Shown here piece by piece: positions 51,801 through 60,900 of a stretch of DNA of 64,000 bases. How positions within the stretch are numbered: position 1 is the first letter of the stretch; each line of letters starts with the position of its first letter. Under the pieces are notes generated by a model, which did not search any database, was not told where the DNA came from, and saw nothing but the letters and a program-made list of their open reading frames with translations. The stretch spans positions 49,519 through 113,518 of the forward strand of contig JAEZCO010000118.1 in the NCBI GenBank assembly GCA_023433505.1, in the 5' to 3' direction. This DNA is from Bacillota bacterium. Lineage in GTDB: Bacteria > Bacillota > Clostridia > Acetivibrionales > DTU013. Made by a program: the position numbers and the translations under genes.

Positions 51801-51963
51801 CTTCGGCAGCAATCCGAAAATCTCCGGCATCATGGAGAAGAATAAAGCCCTGGTGGCGGATGAGGTGCTGGCCGACCAGCTTCTGCCTTCCAGCGGTGAA
51901 GGCTATGTCAAGGAATGGAATATAAACGGCGAGACTGTGGAGTTTACAGTTAGCAAAGTCTGA
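48844..51963 (+). CDS. ileS: Isoleucyl-tRNA synthetase, long (eukaryote-like) type
   Basis: 1039 aa, about 100 longer than the common bacterial form. Class I synthetase. Seen: HIGH motif [20 protein letters not shown] (about residues 46-65), editing domain around [18 protein letters not shown], KMSKH (about 592-596) in [17 protein letters not shown], and a C-terminal anticodon domain. Length, KMSKH instead of KMSKS, and [16 protein letters not shown] point to the type 2 group known for low mupirocin sensitivity. TGGAGG lies seven bases upstream. Controlled by the T-box leader. Confidence 0.95.
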   Translation: [1039 protein letters not shown]

Positions 51964-52302
51964 TAACGGTAGTTGGCAGTTAGTAACCTGTTGAGATGGT
52001 TTAGCTGATGCATTGTGTAGGGGCGATCATTGATCGCCTATGGACATGTGGACAGGAACAAAGTGCCAACTGCTAACTGCTAACTGCTTGTCATTACTGT
52101 GAAGGTTTTCTAAGCTAACACACTAATAGTGTGTTAGCACGTGTGTCATTGCGAGCGAAACAAAGTGCAGCGCGGCAATCTCCTATATGCCAGCGTGGTT
52201 GCAAAGAACTGAGATTGCCACGTTGCAGACTCCTGGTAATGACAATGACAGGCAGGTATTCTGGTATAAATAAGTGTGATTTTAGTTAAAGGGTGAAGGC
52301 TA
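51964..52302. repeat. Cluster of intergenic repeats between ileS and aroB
   Basis: 339 bp without a gene. In order: GTTGGCAGTTAG and its inverted partners GCCAACTGCTAACTGC (about 51971 and 52067-52088); GTAGGGGCGATCATTGATCG (52018); a perfect 25-nt palindrome with arms GCTAACACACTA (52114-52138); and a TGTCATTGCGAG ... GCGGCAATCTC / GAGATTGCCACG ... GTAATGACA repeat (about 52144-52245) of a type common in many bacteria. No clear terminator T-run. Confidence 0.75.
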
Positions 52303-53382
52303 ATGTTAAAGTTGAACATCAATCTGGACGATCGAAGCTATCCCATATATATTGCCACGGACTTTTCCGGTCTCGGAAAAGCCTGCCTGAATGCGAGGCT
52401 GTCTGGAAAGATCGTTATTGTGACGGACAGCAATGTTGAAAAGCATTATCTGGACGCCTGCCGCAAGGAACTCGCCGACTTCGGATTTGAAGTCTTTACA
52501 TATGCCATCCCTGCAGGTGAAAAGAGTAAGAACCTTGACACTGTAGATGGGATATACCATTACCTTCTTGACCTAAAACTGGACAGACAGGCTACGTTGA
52601 TGGCTCTGGGAGGCGGAGTAACAGGAGATATTACCGGCTTTGCAGCAGCCACATTTCTTCGTGGAGTCAATTTTGTCCAGATTCCCACCACTCTTCTGGC
52701 GCAAGCCGACAGCAGCGTGGGGGGCAAGGTGGGCGTTGATTTCGAAGGTCACAAAAATATTATCGGGGCTTTCTATCAGCCGCGTTTTGTATTTTTAAAT
52801 GTAAACACCCTCAAAACTCTTCCGGTGAGGGAGCTGCGATCAGGGCTGGCTGAAGTCATAAAGCATGGCCTTATCCTTGACAGCGATTTTTACGAGTATA
52901 TCGACTATAATATGAAAAAGATTTTTTCCTTTGACGAATCCGTACTTCAATACCTTGCAAAGATGAACTGTAGTATAAAAGGCAGTGTTGTAGAGCAGGA
53001 TGAGAAGGAAGGCGGCCTGCGGGCCATACTCAACTTTGGCCATACGATAGGGCACGCTGTCGAAACAGTATCCGATTTTGCGCTGGCACATGGAGAGTGT
53101 GTCGCCGTTGGCATTGTGGGAGCATATAAGCTTGCACTAAAGCTTGATATGGTCGATGAGGATGTTGTGGTTCAAGTCATAGGGACCCTTGAAAAAGCCG
53201 GCTTACCCGTAAAGTTAACCGGCTTCGATGTGCCAAAGGTATATGAAACCATGTTCCACGACAAGAAGGTAAAAGGCGGAAAGCTGACCTTTGTATTGCC
53301 CAAAGGAATTGGTGAGGTCATACAATGCAGCCTGGACAATGAAGGCCTGATTAAAGAAGTGTTGAAGGAATTATTGGCATAG
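52303..53382 (+). CDS. aroB: 3-dehydroquinate synthase
   Basis: 359 aa, NAD- and metal-dependent second step of the shikimate pathway. Seen: ALGGGVTGDITGFAAATFLR, VQIPTTLLAQADSSVGGKVG, FEGHKNIIGAFYQP, SGLAEVIKHGLI, and the metal histidines in NFGHTIGHAVE and HGECVAVGIVG. Its product feeds AroQ and AroE encoded at 14-18 kb. Start ATG 52303 with GGGTGAAGG upstream. Confidence 0.96.
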   Translation: MLKLNINLDDRSYPIYIATDFSGLGKACLNARLSGKIVIVTDSNVEKHYLDACRKELADFGFEVFTYAIPAGEKSKNLDTVDGIYHYLLDLKLDRQATLMALGGGVTGDITGFAAATFLRGVNFVQIPTTLLAQADSSVGGKVGVDFEGHKNIIGAFYQPRFVFLNVNTLKTLPVRELRSGLAEVIKHGLILDSDFYEYIDYNMKKIFSFDESVLQYLAKMNCSIKGSVVEQDEKEGGLRAILNFGHTIGHAVETVSDFALAHGECVAVGIVGAYKLALKLDMVDEDVVVQVIGTLEKAGLPVKLTGFDVPKVYETMFHDKKVKGGKLTFVLPKGIGEVIQCSLDNEGLIKEVLKELLA

Positions 53383-53525
53383 TTTTTTATGCTGGAAACA
53401 TAATTTGATGTAAGGGTCTTACGTAGTAATTAAGTTTTTCTATGTTGTTTTGCACGTTTGTCAATATCCATCAAAGCCCTTTTCATATCGCGCAATTATA
53501 ATCCTTTTCTCATTTATAGCTAATT

Positions 53526-53664
53526 TAACAATGTTGAAAAATGTAGAAATATACAAGAAAATTATTGCCAATATATGAAGGTTTCCCCAACATTAATGTA
53601 GAAATAGCAAAAGAATGTCGCCATTAAATAATATTCTTTGCATTTTCTGGGGGAGGCACTTTTT
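53526..53664 (+). promoter_or_regulatory. Upstream region of the rhs gene, duplicated at 61428-61567
   Basis: About 140 bp kept nearly unchanged before both rhs copies. It holds two direct repeats AATGTAGAAATA (53540-53551 and 53595-53606), 55 bp apart, and GTTTCCCCAACATTAATG between. No convincing -35/-10 of the sigma-A type. The CCCCAA word recalls alternative-sigma (SigI-like) promoters of cellulolytic clostridia, which is a guess. Confidence 0.5.
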
Positions 53665-56600
53665 ATGTCAATCTATAAAGTCAAGAAGGTAATTGTATGC
53701 ATACTTACAATGCTGTTGATCTTGTCAAGCATCAGCTTTCCTAATTATTCGAATGCTGCTGAAGTTTCTGCCGCAGCAACTTCAGTAATAAACGGACAAG
53801 TTGCAGTGCAAACTGATGAAACCAATCCCCCAATTGTAAATATTGCTGAAAATTCTACGGCACTTTCAGATGAAAATACCACAGATGATATAGCTTTAGA
53901 ATCTAAGGCATCTGACATTGACGAAGTTTACCCTGCAATGAATATATCCGGCAAGTCCAATCAAGCTGATTCCCAGAGTGATGGGGTATTTGTCAGGCAT
54001 GTAGCGCATATGCCTGAATTTGAAAATATAGTTAAGCCTTTTGCGCCTCCACCTGATAGGTTCTTAAGTATTCCAGAGGCTGAAAATAAAAATATAAATG
54101 AAAATTTACCAACAGTAACTGACTCTGTCTATAACAATGGAGACTCTTTAATAGTATCTCCAGAAGACATCAGTGTAACTGAAGATGTTTACGGCATAGA
54201 TGATTTAGTGCTTGAAATCGACCCCCAAAAGACATTACTAATGAACTATAAAGTGGGCAATCTATTTTCCATCAAAAATAAAAAAGGTTTATACACAGCA
54301 GCCTTTACGCCTCAGGCCGAAGAAGGATTCTTAAACTTTTCTTATAATGATGCAAGCCTGGTAATCAAACCTTTAAGCACCCAATCAGTTGCAGGAAGTG
54401 TCTATGAGAACACCATCACATACGAAAACATTTATCAGGATACGGACATCAAGTATACATTAGAGAGAAACCGGCTTAAAGAGGATATAATCGTCCAGAA
54501 ATATACCGGGATGAATGAATTCAATTTTCAATTAGATATAAGTAATACTATTTATGATAAAAAATCTAGTGGGGAAATTTATTTTTACGATCCAGTCTCA
54601 TCAGAATTGCTTTTTATCATGGCTAAACCTTTTGCTATTGACAAGGACGGCAATCGTTGTGATTTAGTTGGCTTTGAGATGCTAGTGGGGGATACTCTCA
54701 AACTTTCAATGGACTCTGAATGGCTTAAGAACGCTGATTATCCTATTGTAATTGACCCAACAATTTATTTGCCAGATGCAATATTTACACGTTCATCGAC
54801 GGCATATAAACAGGAAGGAGTTCAAGTGCAGCCCAATCAATCACGCTATGAAGCTGGCAAGTTTGGTCAGGCGATTATGATTGAGGAAGGGACAACAAAT
54901 TTATTTACAGTAAATGATATTAATTGGAGTGGCTGGAACGGTGATGTTTATGGAGGCCATCCCGGCACAATATACACAAACATAAGTACTCAAATACCCG
55001 AAGGCTTAGAAACTAATGGTTATTTAGTGAAAAAAGTAGAACTTAATAATTCTGGATTCAGAACCATATATTTTGGTGGTAACTGTTTCACAAATACTAA
55101 CTATGCATTTAGTTGCTATATGTATGTAAGTACAAATTATTCAGGCGGTACCCCAACACTTTATTTTCCTTATAGTACAAGGTCGGAATATGACCTATCC
55201 AAGAAAGGGACATGGCAAAGGCTGTCGGTTGTATGGAATAGTGGTTCGAGCACCACTTTTGAAGAAAGAGCATTAGCTCTTTACTATGCACAAAACGGCA
55301 CTGGCACAATATATTTAGCTCTCCCCCAAACCGAACAGAAGGCATATAAAACCTCATTTACTAATGGAACCCGTGCATCAGAAACCCTGACTATTCCAAC
55401 AATGGGGGTATTAAACCCAGGAGAAGGTACTTTTGAGTGTTGGATCAAACCAGGAAATTATAGCGATGGTTGGGCAGATATAATAAACTGTAATGATCAA
55501 CTCAATTTTGTAGACGCCGGTTATTTAAGTTTAGTTTATAATGGTGTACATCTATATGGCGGACCACCATTACCAAAAGACACCTTCTCGCATGTTGCTG
55601 TAGTATGGGGGACCACATTGGAGATTTTCGTAAACGGTGTATTAAGAGCAACAGGTAGTGCCACGGCTTTAGGATCTTTTAGTCCCACCGCTTTTATTGG
55701 ATCACACTTTGTCAGTATAAATCAAATGAATGGTCTCATTGACGACTTACGTATTTCTAACCGTGCCCGCACTGCTGCTGAGGCTCAAGCTGCCTATAAT
55801 AGCAATCAGCCATTGCCCATCGATGATTCTACTACATTCAAAATGAGCCTTGATGGCAATTTATACACCACCGACATGTGGGGAACTGGCATCCAGCCTT
55901 ATTGGAACTATAGTACGGCAAGCCTGGGTGGAGGTTGGAACACCTCGGTAAACACATTTAACCTAAACCTGATAATGAGCAAATCCATTTTTGACATCTC
56001 AGGCCGTGGCTTACCCATTGGAGAAAACATCACATACAATTCAATTGACGGTAGGAACGGGCCTTTAGGCATTGGTTGGCATCTTGGTTCTGATACCAGC
56101 TTAGTTGAAACTAGGGACGGAAGCGTGGTGTACAATGACGGCGATGGTTCGGCATATATCTTTACGTCAAACGGAAGCGGAGGATATACTTCTCCACCCG
56201 GTATTTATCTGACGCTGCAAAAAACAGCCCCAGGAAACTATACAATTACCGATAAGAGTCAAAACATATACACTTACCAAAACGGGAAACCTATTCAAAG
56301 TGTTGACCGTAACAATAATATTACAACATATATTTATGATGGCAATGGACGACTTTCACAACTCAGGGATCCCTCCGGAAGGAATCTGACTTATGCCTAT
56401 AATCCGACAGGCCAGGTAACAAGCATAACTGACCCGGCAAACCGCATGTACCGTTTAGCATATTTGAACAATTATTTAATTTCAGTAACTGATCCAGAGA
56501 ATAATATATTTACTCTTAGTTATGACTCAAACAAGCATCTGAGTTCCTTTAAAGATTCTCTAAACCGGGTTACTACTTATGCATGCAGCCCTAACGGACA

Positions 56601-59600
56601 GCTGCAATTTATCAGAGATGCCAGGACAAAGGGCCAGGATATTTACCAGACTAATTTTACTCAGACCACCCAAAGCAACCAAGTGGTTACGACGGTGACT
56701 GATCCCGCAGGACATAGTTCTATTTATTATCATGATTCCTCAGCTGGTAACCTGTTAAAGAAGCAGGATGCAGAGGGTAATATCTGGCAGTATACTTGGA
56801 GCAGCAATAATCTTATGTCATCCCAGGATGCAAAGGGCACCACAACTTTTCAATATGATAGCCGGGGAAATATCGCCAATAAAACTATAATAGTCGACAG
56901 CTATCCTGCCAACAACATTGTACAGGCCATGACTTACGACCAATACAACCAGTTGTTAAAAGTCGTAGACGGAAGCGGTAGGGAAACAGATCACAGTTAT
57001 GATAACAAAGGGAATCTGTTTTCTACAAGCAATCCGGATATCAAGGAGTCCAACGGTAGGAAATACGACCAATATGGCAATGTGATAGAATACAACCCGG
57101 GAGTGTCAGGAAGCCGCAACCTGCTGACAAACGGCAGCTTCGAAATTCCAGGTACAAACGGAGACCTCCTATCTAACTGGATACATTCCCTCGGAGGCGC
57201 TGCGGTGTCCCGGGAAGGCTTCAACTCCCATGGTAATTCCGCACTGAAGATAAGCAGCAATACAGCCACTACCGACTGGTTTTATCAGCGTGTATCCGGT
57301 ATCAGTAACGGTGATAAGTTAACTCTAAGGGTAGATGCTAAAATTGATAATGTCCAATATACCGGAAGTTACGGCGGAGCGGTTATCAAAGTAGATTATG
57401 GCAGCTACTGGGATATGTGGTATTTTTGGGGTTATGGCACAGTTCCATTGATTCTAACCTCTCAGGCTGCCCGAAGCTATGTGGATGTTTATGTAGGGCT
57501 ACTTAGTGGAAGTGGTACGGCCTGGTTTGACGGGATCCAGTTGGAAAACGCGGGCAATGCCAATGAGGGCTATACTCTAAGCGCTTTTAATTCAGTAGAA
57601 AACGACAGTTTTGAGCTTGGATGGGATTACTGGAGTCCCGGTTCTAATTTTACGGTTACGAGCGAAGCAGCTTGGGGAGGAAATCATTCGCTCAAGCTGA
57701 ATCTTCCGACCAATGGAAGTGCAACTCTCTACCAGGATGTTCCCACTTATGGAGGAGAACCCCTGACATTGTCCGGAATGGCTAAGACAAATGGCGTAAC
57801 CGGCAATGGCGCTTACCTCAGGGTAGATTATTATGACGCTTCAAACCAGCTCATATCCGGGGCCACAGTCCAAACAGGCAGTGTCAATGGAACTCAGGAC
57901 TTTACCAGGCTTTCCGGTCTTGCAAATGCTCCGGCAAATGCAAACCATGCCCGTATTACTGCTATTTTAGACGGTGCAGGCACAGTGTACTTTGATTCGA
58001 TAAAACTTGTGCCGCGCAGCAGTATAAAATATACCTACAACGCAGCGGGTAATTACATTACGGTTACAGAAGATCCCCTTGCCTTGCATAACAGTCATGC
58101 CTATAACGAGAGTATCGGAACGGAATCAAGCTATACGGATGCACTAACCCACACAACATACTACAGTTATGATAATTTAAACCGGCTGGTACAGGTTACC
58201 GATCCATTAACCCGCCGCAGCTACTACACATACGATTCAGCCGATAACATGACAACCACCCGTGACCCCAGGAGCTCCGGTTCCGCCGACAACACGTACC
58301 GGACATCCTTTGCTCCCAACAGTCTAAACCAACTGGGCAACCTCACGGATCCTTTAAACAGAAGCACGGCAAATACCTATGACCGTGCCGGAAATCTAAC
58401 AAATGTCACTTTACCAAACGGACTATCGGTGGCTTATGCTTACGATAACGCCGACCGTCTTACCAGGAAGACAATGGACGGAGGTAAATATTTCAACTAT
58501 TCGTATGACGGGGCCAACAACCTTATTGGAGTCACAGACCAGCGCAGCGGCAGCTATTCCTGGGATTATGATGGTGCAGGCAGGGTAAAATATTCGATTG
58601 ACAACCTTGGCTACCGGTTGGATTACCAGTGGGATAAAAGTAATAATCTAACAGCAGTTACCGGCACGAATACCGGAATGGTCCAATACCTGTACGGAAG
58701 CACCAACAGGCTTTTATCAGTAATCCTGCCTGATGGCAACAATATATCCTACCATTACGGTGAAAACGGACAGGTCTTTCAAGTCCGGTATCCCGGAAGT
58801 ATTAAAACCAGAAATATCAATTACGCTCTTAATGGTTGGTGCAATATAATACAGGACCCTGGTTTTCCAGGTTGTTACAATGCTCATTATTATTATAACA
58901 ATGATGGCACAATCAATGGTATTTCGTCATGGGCTGGATGGGACGGTTTTAGCTATGACAGCAATGGAAGGTTGACCGGTTGGCATTATAGCCCAATGAC
59001 CGGTAGTTCTATTAGTGAAAACTACCAGTATGACGCAGCAGGCAATATACTGACAAAAGGGAACAGGACGTTCACTTACAACAGCGCGAACCAGATAACC
59101 AATGTGGGGTTTAGCTATGACAACAACGGAAACCTGACCCGTGACGGGACTTACAATTATACATATGATGTGGAAGACAGGCTGACTCAGGTAAAAAGAG
59201 TATCCGACAACAGTGTGGTTGCTACTTATACATATAATTTCAACGGCTTGAGGAAGAGTAAAACTGTTAACGGGCAGACCACAAACTACAGTTGGGATGA
59301 GGCCGGAAACCTGGTACGTGAAAGCGATATGAACGGAAATACCCTGGCAAGCTATTATTATGATGCCAGCGGTAATTTAGTTGGTATGAAGAAAAACAAC
59401 CAGACGTACATATATCATAATAATTTACGTGGTGACATTGTTTCAATTACGGATTATAATGGAAATATACAGGCACAATACAGCTATGACCCATGGGGAA
59501 CCCAGCTTTCCTCTTCCGGCACACTTGCACAGCCCTTTAGATATGCCGGATATTATTATGACGACGAGACGGGTTTGTATTATTTAAAGAATAGGTACTA

Positions 59601-60084
59601 CAGTCCAGCTCTTGGCAGATTCCTCACCAAAGATGGCTACGAATACATAGATCATAAGGATGGACAGACTCTTAATTTATATGCGTATTGCGGTAATAAT
59701 CCGGTAAGCAATGTAGACCCAGACGGTCAGATTTTCTTTCTGTTGCTAGCGCCTGCCGCCCCTTATATTGCCGCAGGAGTATACGGGCTTGGTGTTGCTA
59801 TATGTGGAGCTATAGCTATTAAGCATGCTACTGAAATAGGCACGGTTAAATATGCAAAAGTCAAAGAGGAACCAGATGGAAATTATGACAAAGAATATGA
59901 TAAAAATGACAAAGAAAAAAAAGGTACGGATAAAGCTAGAGAAAAAAAAGACATAAAAGACACACTTGGCAAGGACAGAGCGGCAAGAGAAAAGTTATCA
60001 AAAGATTTGCATAAAGCAAAAGATGGTGGCAGAAATGACGCAAATAAAACATATAAGCAACTTAAAAATGGCGACTGGTGGTAA
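53665..60084 (+). CDS. Giant secreted RHS/YD-repeat protein (candidate polymorphic toxin)
   Basis: 2139 aa. Signal peptide (residues 1-31, ending SNAAE); N-terminal beta region to about 380; LamG/concanavalin-like domain (about 570-715, GTFECWIKPGNYSDGWADII, DDLRISNRARTAAEAQAAYN); YD repeats from about 868; two carbohydrate-binding-like modules (about 1150-1300, NLLTNGSFEIPG; and 1311-1450, ENDSFELGWDYWSP); more YD repeats (1455-1945); RHS core YYYDDETGLYYLKNRYYSP ... NLYAYCGNNPVSNVDPDG (to about 2025). The last about 115 residues, after a hydrophobic stretch, are Lys/Asp/Glu-rich and match no family I know, in the place where RHS toxins carry their variable tip. ATG 53665 follows GGGGGAGG; a TTG at 53638 lies before it. 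Confidence 0.88.
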   Translation: MSIYKVKKVIVCILTMLLILSSISFPNYSNAAEVSAAATSVINGQVAVQTDETNPPIVNIAENSTALSDENTTDDIALESKASDIDEVYPAMNISGKSNQADSQSDGVFVRHVAHMPEFENIVKPFAPPPDRFLSIPEAENKNINENLPTVTDSVYNNGDSLIVSPEDISVTEDVYGIDDLVLEIDPQKTLLMNYKVGNLFSIKNKKGLYTAAFTPQAEEGFLNFSYNDASLVIKPLSTQSVAGSVYENTITYENIYQDTDIKYTLERNRLKEDIIVQKYTGMNEFNFQLDISNTIYDKKSSGEIYFYDPVSSELLFIMAKPFAIDKDGNRCDLVGFEMLVGDTLKLSMDSEWLKNADYPIVIDPTIYLPDAIFTRSSTAYKQEGVQVQPNQSRYEAGKFGQAIMIEEGTTNLFTVNDINWSGWNGDVYGGHPGTIYTNISTQIPEGLETNGYLVKKVELNNSGFRTIYFGGNCFTNTNYAFSCYMYVSTNYSGGTPTLYFPYSTRSEYDLSKKGTWQRLSVVWNSGSSTTFEERALALYYAQNGTGTIYLALPQTEQKAYKTSFTNGTRASETLTIPTMGVLNPGEGTFECWIKPGNYSDGWADIINCNDQLNFVDAGYLSLVYNGVHLYGGPPLPKDTFSHVAVVWGTTLEIFVNGVLRATGSATALGSFSPTAFIGSHFVSINQMNGLIDDLRISNRARTAAEAQAAYNSNQPLPIDDSTTFKMSLDGNLYTTDMWGTGIQPYWNYSTASLGGGWNTSVNTFNLNLIMSKSIFDISGRGLPIGENITYNSIDGRNGPLGIGWHLGSDTSLVETRDGSVVYNDGDGSAYIFTSNGSGGYTSPPGIYLTLQKTAPGNYTITDKSQNIYTYQNGKPIQSVDRNNNITTYIYDGNGRLSQLRDPSGRNLTYAYNPTGQVTSITDPANRMYRLAYLNNYLISVTDPENNIFTLSYDSNKHLSSFKDSLNRVTTYACSPNGQLQFIRDARTKGQDIYQTNFTQTTQSNQVVTTVTDPAGHSSIYYHDSSAGNLLKKQDAEGNIWQYTWSSNNLMSSQDAKGTTTFQYDSRGNIANKTIIVDSYPANNIVQAMTYDQYNQLLKVVDGSGRETDHSYDNKGNLFSTSNPDIKESNGRKYDQYGNVIEYNPGVSGSRNLLTNGSFEIPGTNGDLLSNWIHSLGGAAVSREGFNSHGNSALKISSNTATTDWFYQRVSGISNGDKLTLRVDAKIDNVQYTGSYGGAVIKVDYGSYWDMWYFWGYGTVPLILTSQAARSYVDVYVGLLSGSGTAWFDGIQLENAGNANEGYTLSAFNSVENDSFELGWDYWSPGSNFTVTSEAAWGGNHSLKLNLPTNGSATLYQDVPTYGGEPLTLSGMAKTNGVTGNGAYLRVDYYDASNQLISGATVQTGSVNGTQDFTRLSGLANAPANANHARITAILDGAGTVYFDSIKLVPRSSIKYTYNAAGNYITVTEDPLALHNSHAYNESIGTESSYTDALTHTTYYSYDNLNRLVQVTDPLTRRSYYTYDSADNMTTTRDPRSSGSADNTYRTSFAPNSLNQLGNLTDPLNRSTANTYDRAGNLTNVTLPNGLSVAYAYDNADRLTRKTMDGGKYFNYSYDGANNLIGVTDQRSGSYSWDYDGAGRVKYSIDNLGYRLDYQWDKSNNLTAVTGTNTGMVQYLYGSTNRLLSVILPDGNNISYHYGENGQVFQVRYPGSIKTRNINYALNGWCNIIQDPGFPGCYNAHYYYNNDGTINGISSWAGWDGFSYDSNGRLTGWHYSPMTGSSISENYQYDAAGNILTKGNRTFTYNSANQITNVGFSYDNNGNLTRDGTYNYTYDVEDRLTQVKRVSDNSVVATYTYNFNGLRKSKTVNGQTTNYSWDEAGNLVRESDMNGNTLASYYYDASGNLVGMKKNNQTYIYHNNLRGDIVSITDYNGNIQAQYSYDPWGTQLSSSGTLAQPFRYAGYYYDDETGLYYLKNRYYSPALGRFLTKDGYEYIDHKDGQTLNLYAYCGNNPVSNVDPDGQIFFLLLAPAAPYIAAGVYGLGVAICGAIAIKHATEIGTVKYAKVKEEPDGNYDKEYDKNDKEKKGTDKAREKKDIKDTLGKDRAAREKLSKDLHKAKDGGRNDANKTYKQLKNGDWW

Positions 60085-60108
60085 TGATGCATAAAAAGGA
60101 GTATTGAC

Positions 60109-60900
60109 ATGAGTGAAAATCTCTATTCGCTTGGCGAGAAATATTATATAGAGCGCAATTATAAAAAAGCATACGAGCTTTTCAAAAGTTCATATGAAAA
60201 AGGTGAAGATGTATATGATTCATTAAATTATATGGGGTGCTGTCAGTTGAATTTAGGGAATTACGCTGACGCTATTAAGTTGTTTGATAAAGTAATTGAA
60301 AATAATGCCACATGGGAAAGGCCTATATTTAACAAAGGAAGAGTATATTTAAAGCTTAAAAATTATTCTGAAGCATTAGCACATTTTAATAGGGCAATGA
60401 TGATCAATCCTGAGAATGAGGATGTTTACTTCTATCTTGGGCGATTCTATGAAGAAACTAATGAATACGGTAAGGCAGAACAATTTTATAAAAAGTCTCT
60501 AGAAATATGTGATAACCAGCCTGAAGCACATTTAAATTTAGGATTAGTTTATTATCATATGGGAAAACTTGATAGTGCATTGCTGAAGTTTGATAAAATA
60601 GTACAAGAATATAATAATATATCAAACGAAAAACAAATACTTGTTGATGCACTAAAAGATAAAGGTTTGGTATTAACTAAATCAGAAAGGTTTACAGATG
60701 CCCTGAATGCTTACAGTAAAGCCCATGAACATTCTCCAGATGATTTAGAAGCAATACATGGCTTGGCACATATTTATTACAAACTTGGTGACTTCAATAG
60801 TTCAATGCATTGGGTTGAAAAAGTTCTAGAGAAAAATCCTGATTATACATTATCAAATAAGCTAAAAAAAGCTCTATTAAGTAAAATTAAGAAAAAATAA
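60109..60900 (+). CDS. TPR-repeat protein, possible immunity or partner of the RHS protein
   Basis: 263 aa, no signal peptide. About six tetratricopeptide repeats (YYIERNYKKAYELFKSSYEK, YLKLKNYSEALAHFNRAMMI, YEETNEYGKAEQFYKKSLEI, YKLGDFNSSMHWVEKVLEKN) cover nearly the whole protein. It starts 24 bases after the rhs stop with AAAAAGGAG before the ATG, and shares the AT-rich base use of the island. Position suits an immunity or chaperone role for the RHS tip, but TPRs are generic, so this is inference. Confidence 0.8.
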   Translation: MSENLYSLGEKYYIERNYKKAYELFKSSYEKGEDVYDSLNYMGCCQLNLGNYADAIKLFDKVIENNATWERPIFNKGRVYLKLKNYSEALAHFNRAMMINPENEDVYFYLGRFYEETNEYGKAEQFYKKSLEICDNQPEAHLNLGLVYYHMGKLDSALLKFDKIVQEYNNISNEKQILVDALKDKGLVLTKSERFTDALNAYSKAHEHSPDDLEAIHGLAHIYYKLGDFNSSMHWVEKVLEKNPDYTLSNKLKKALLSKIKKK

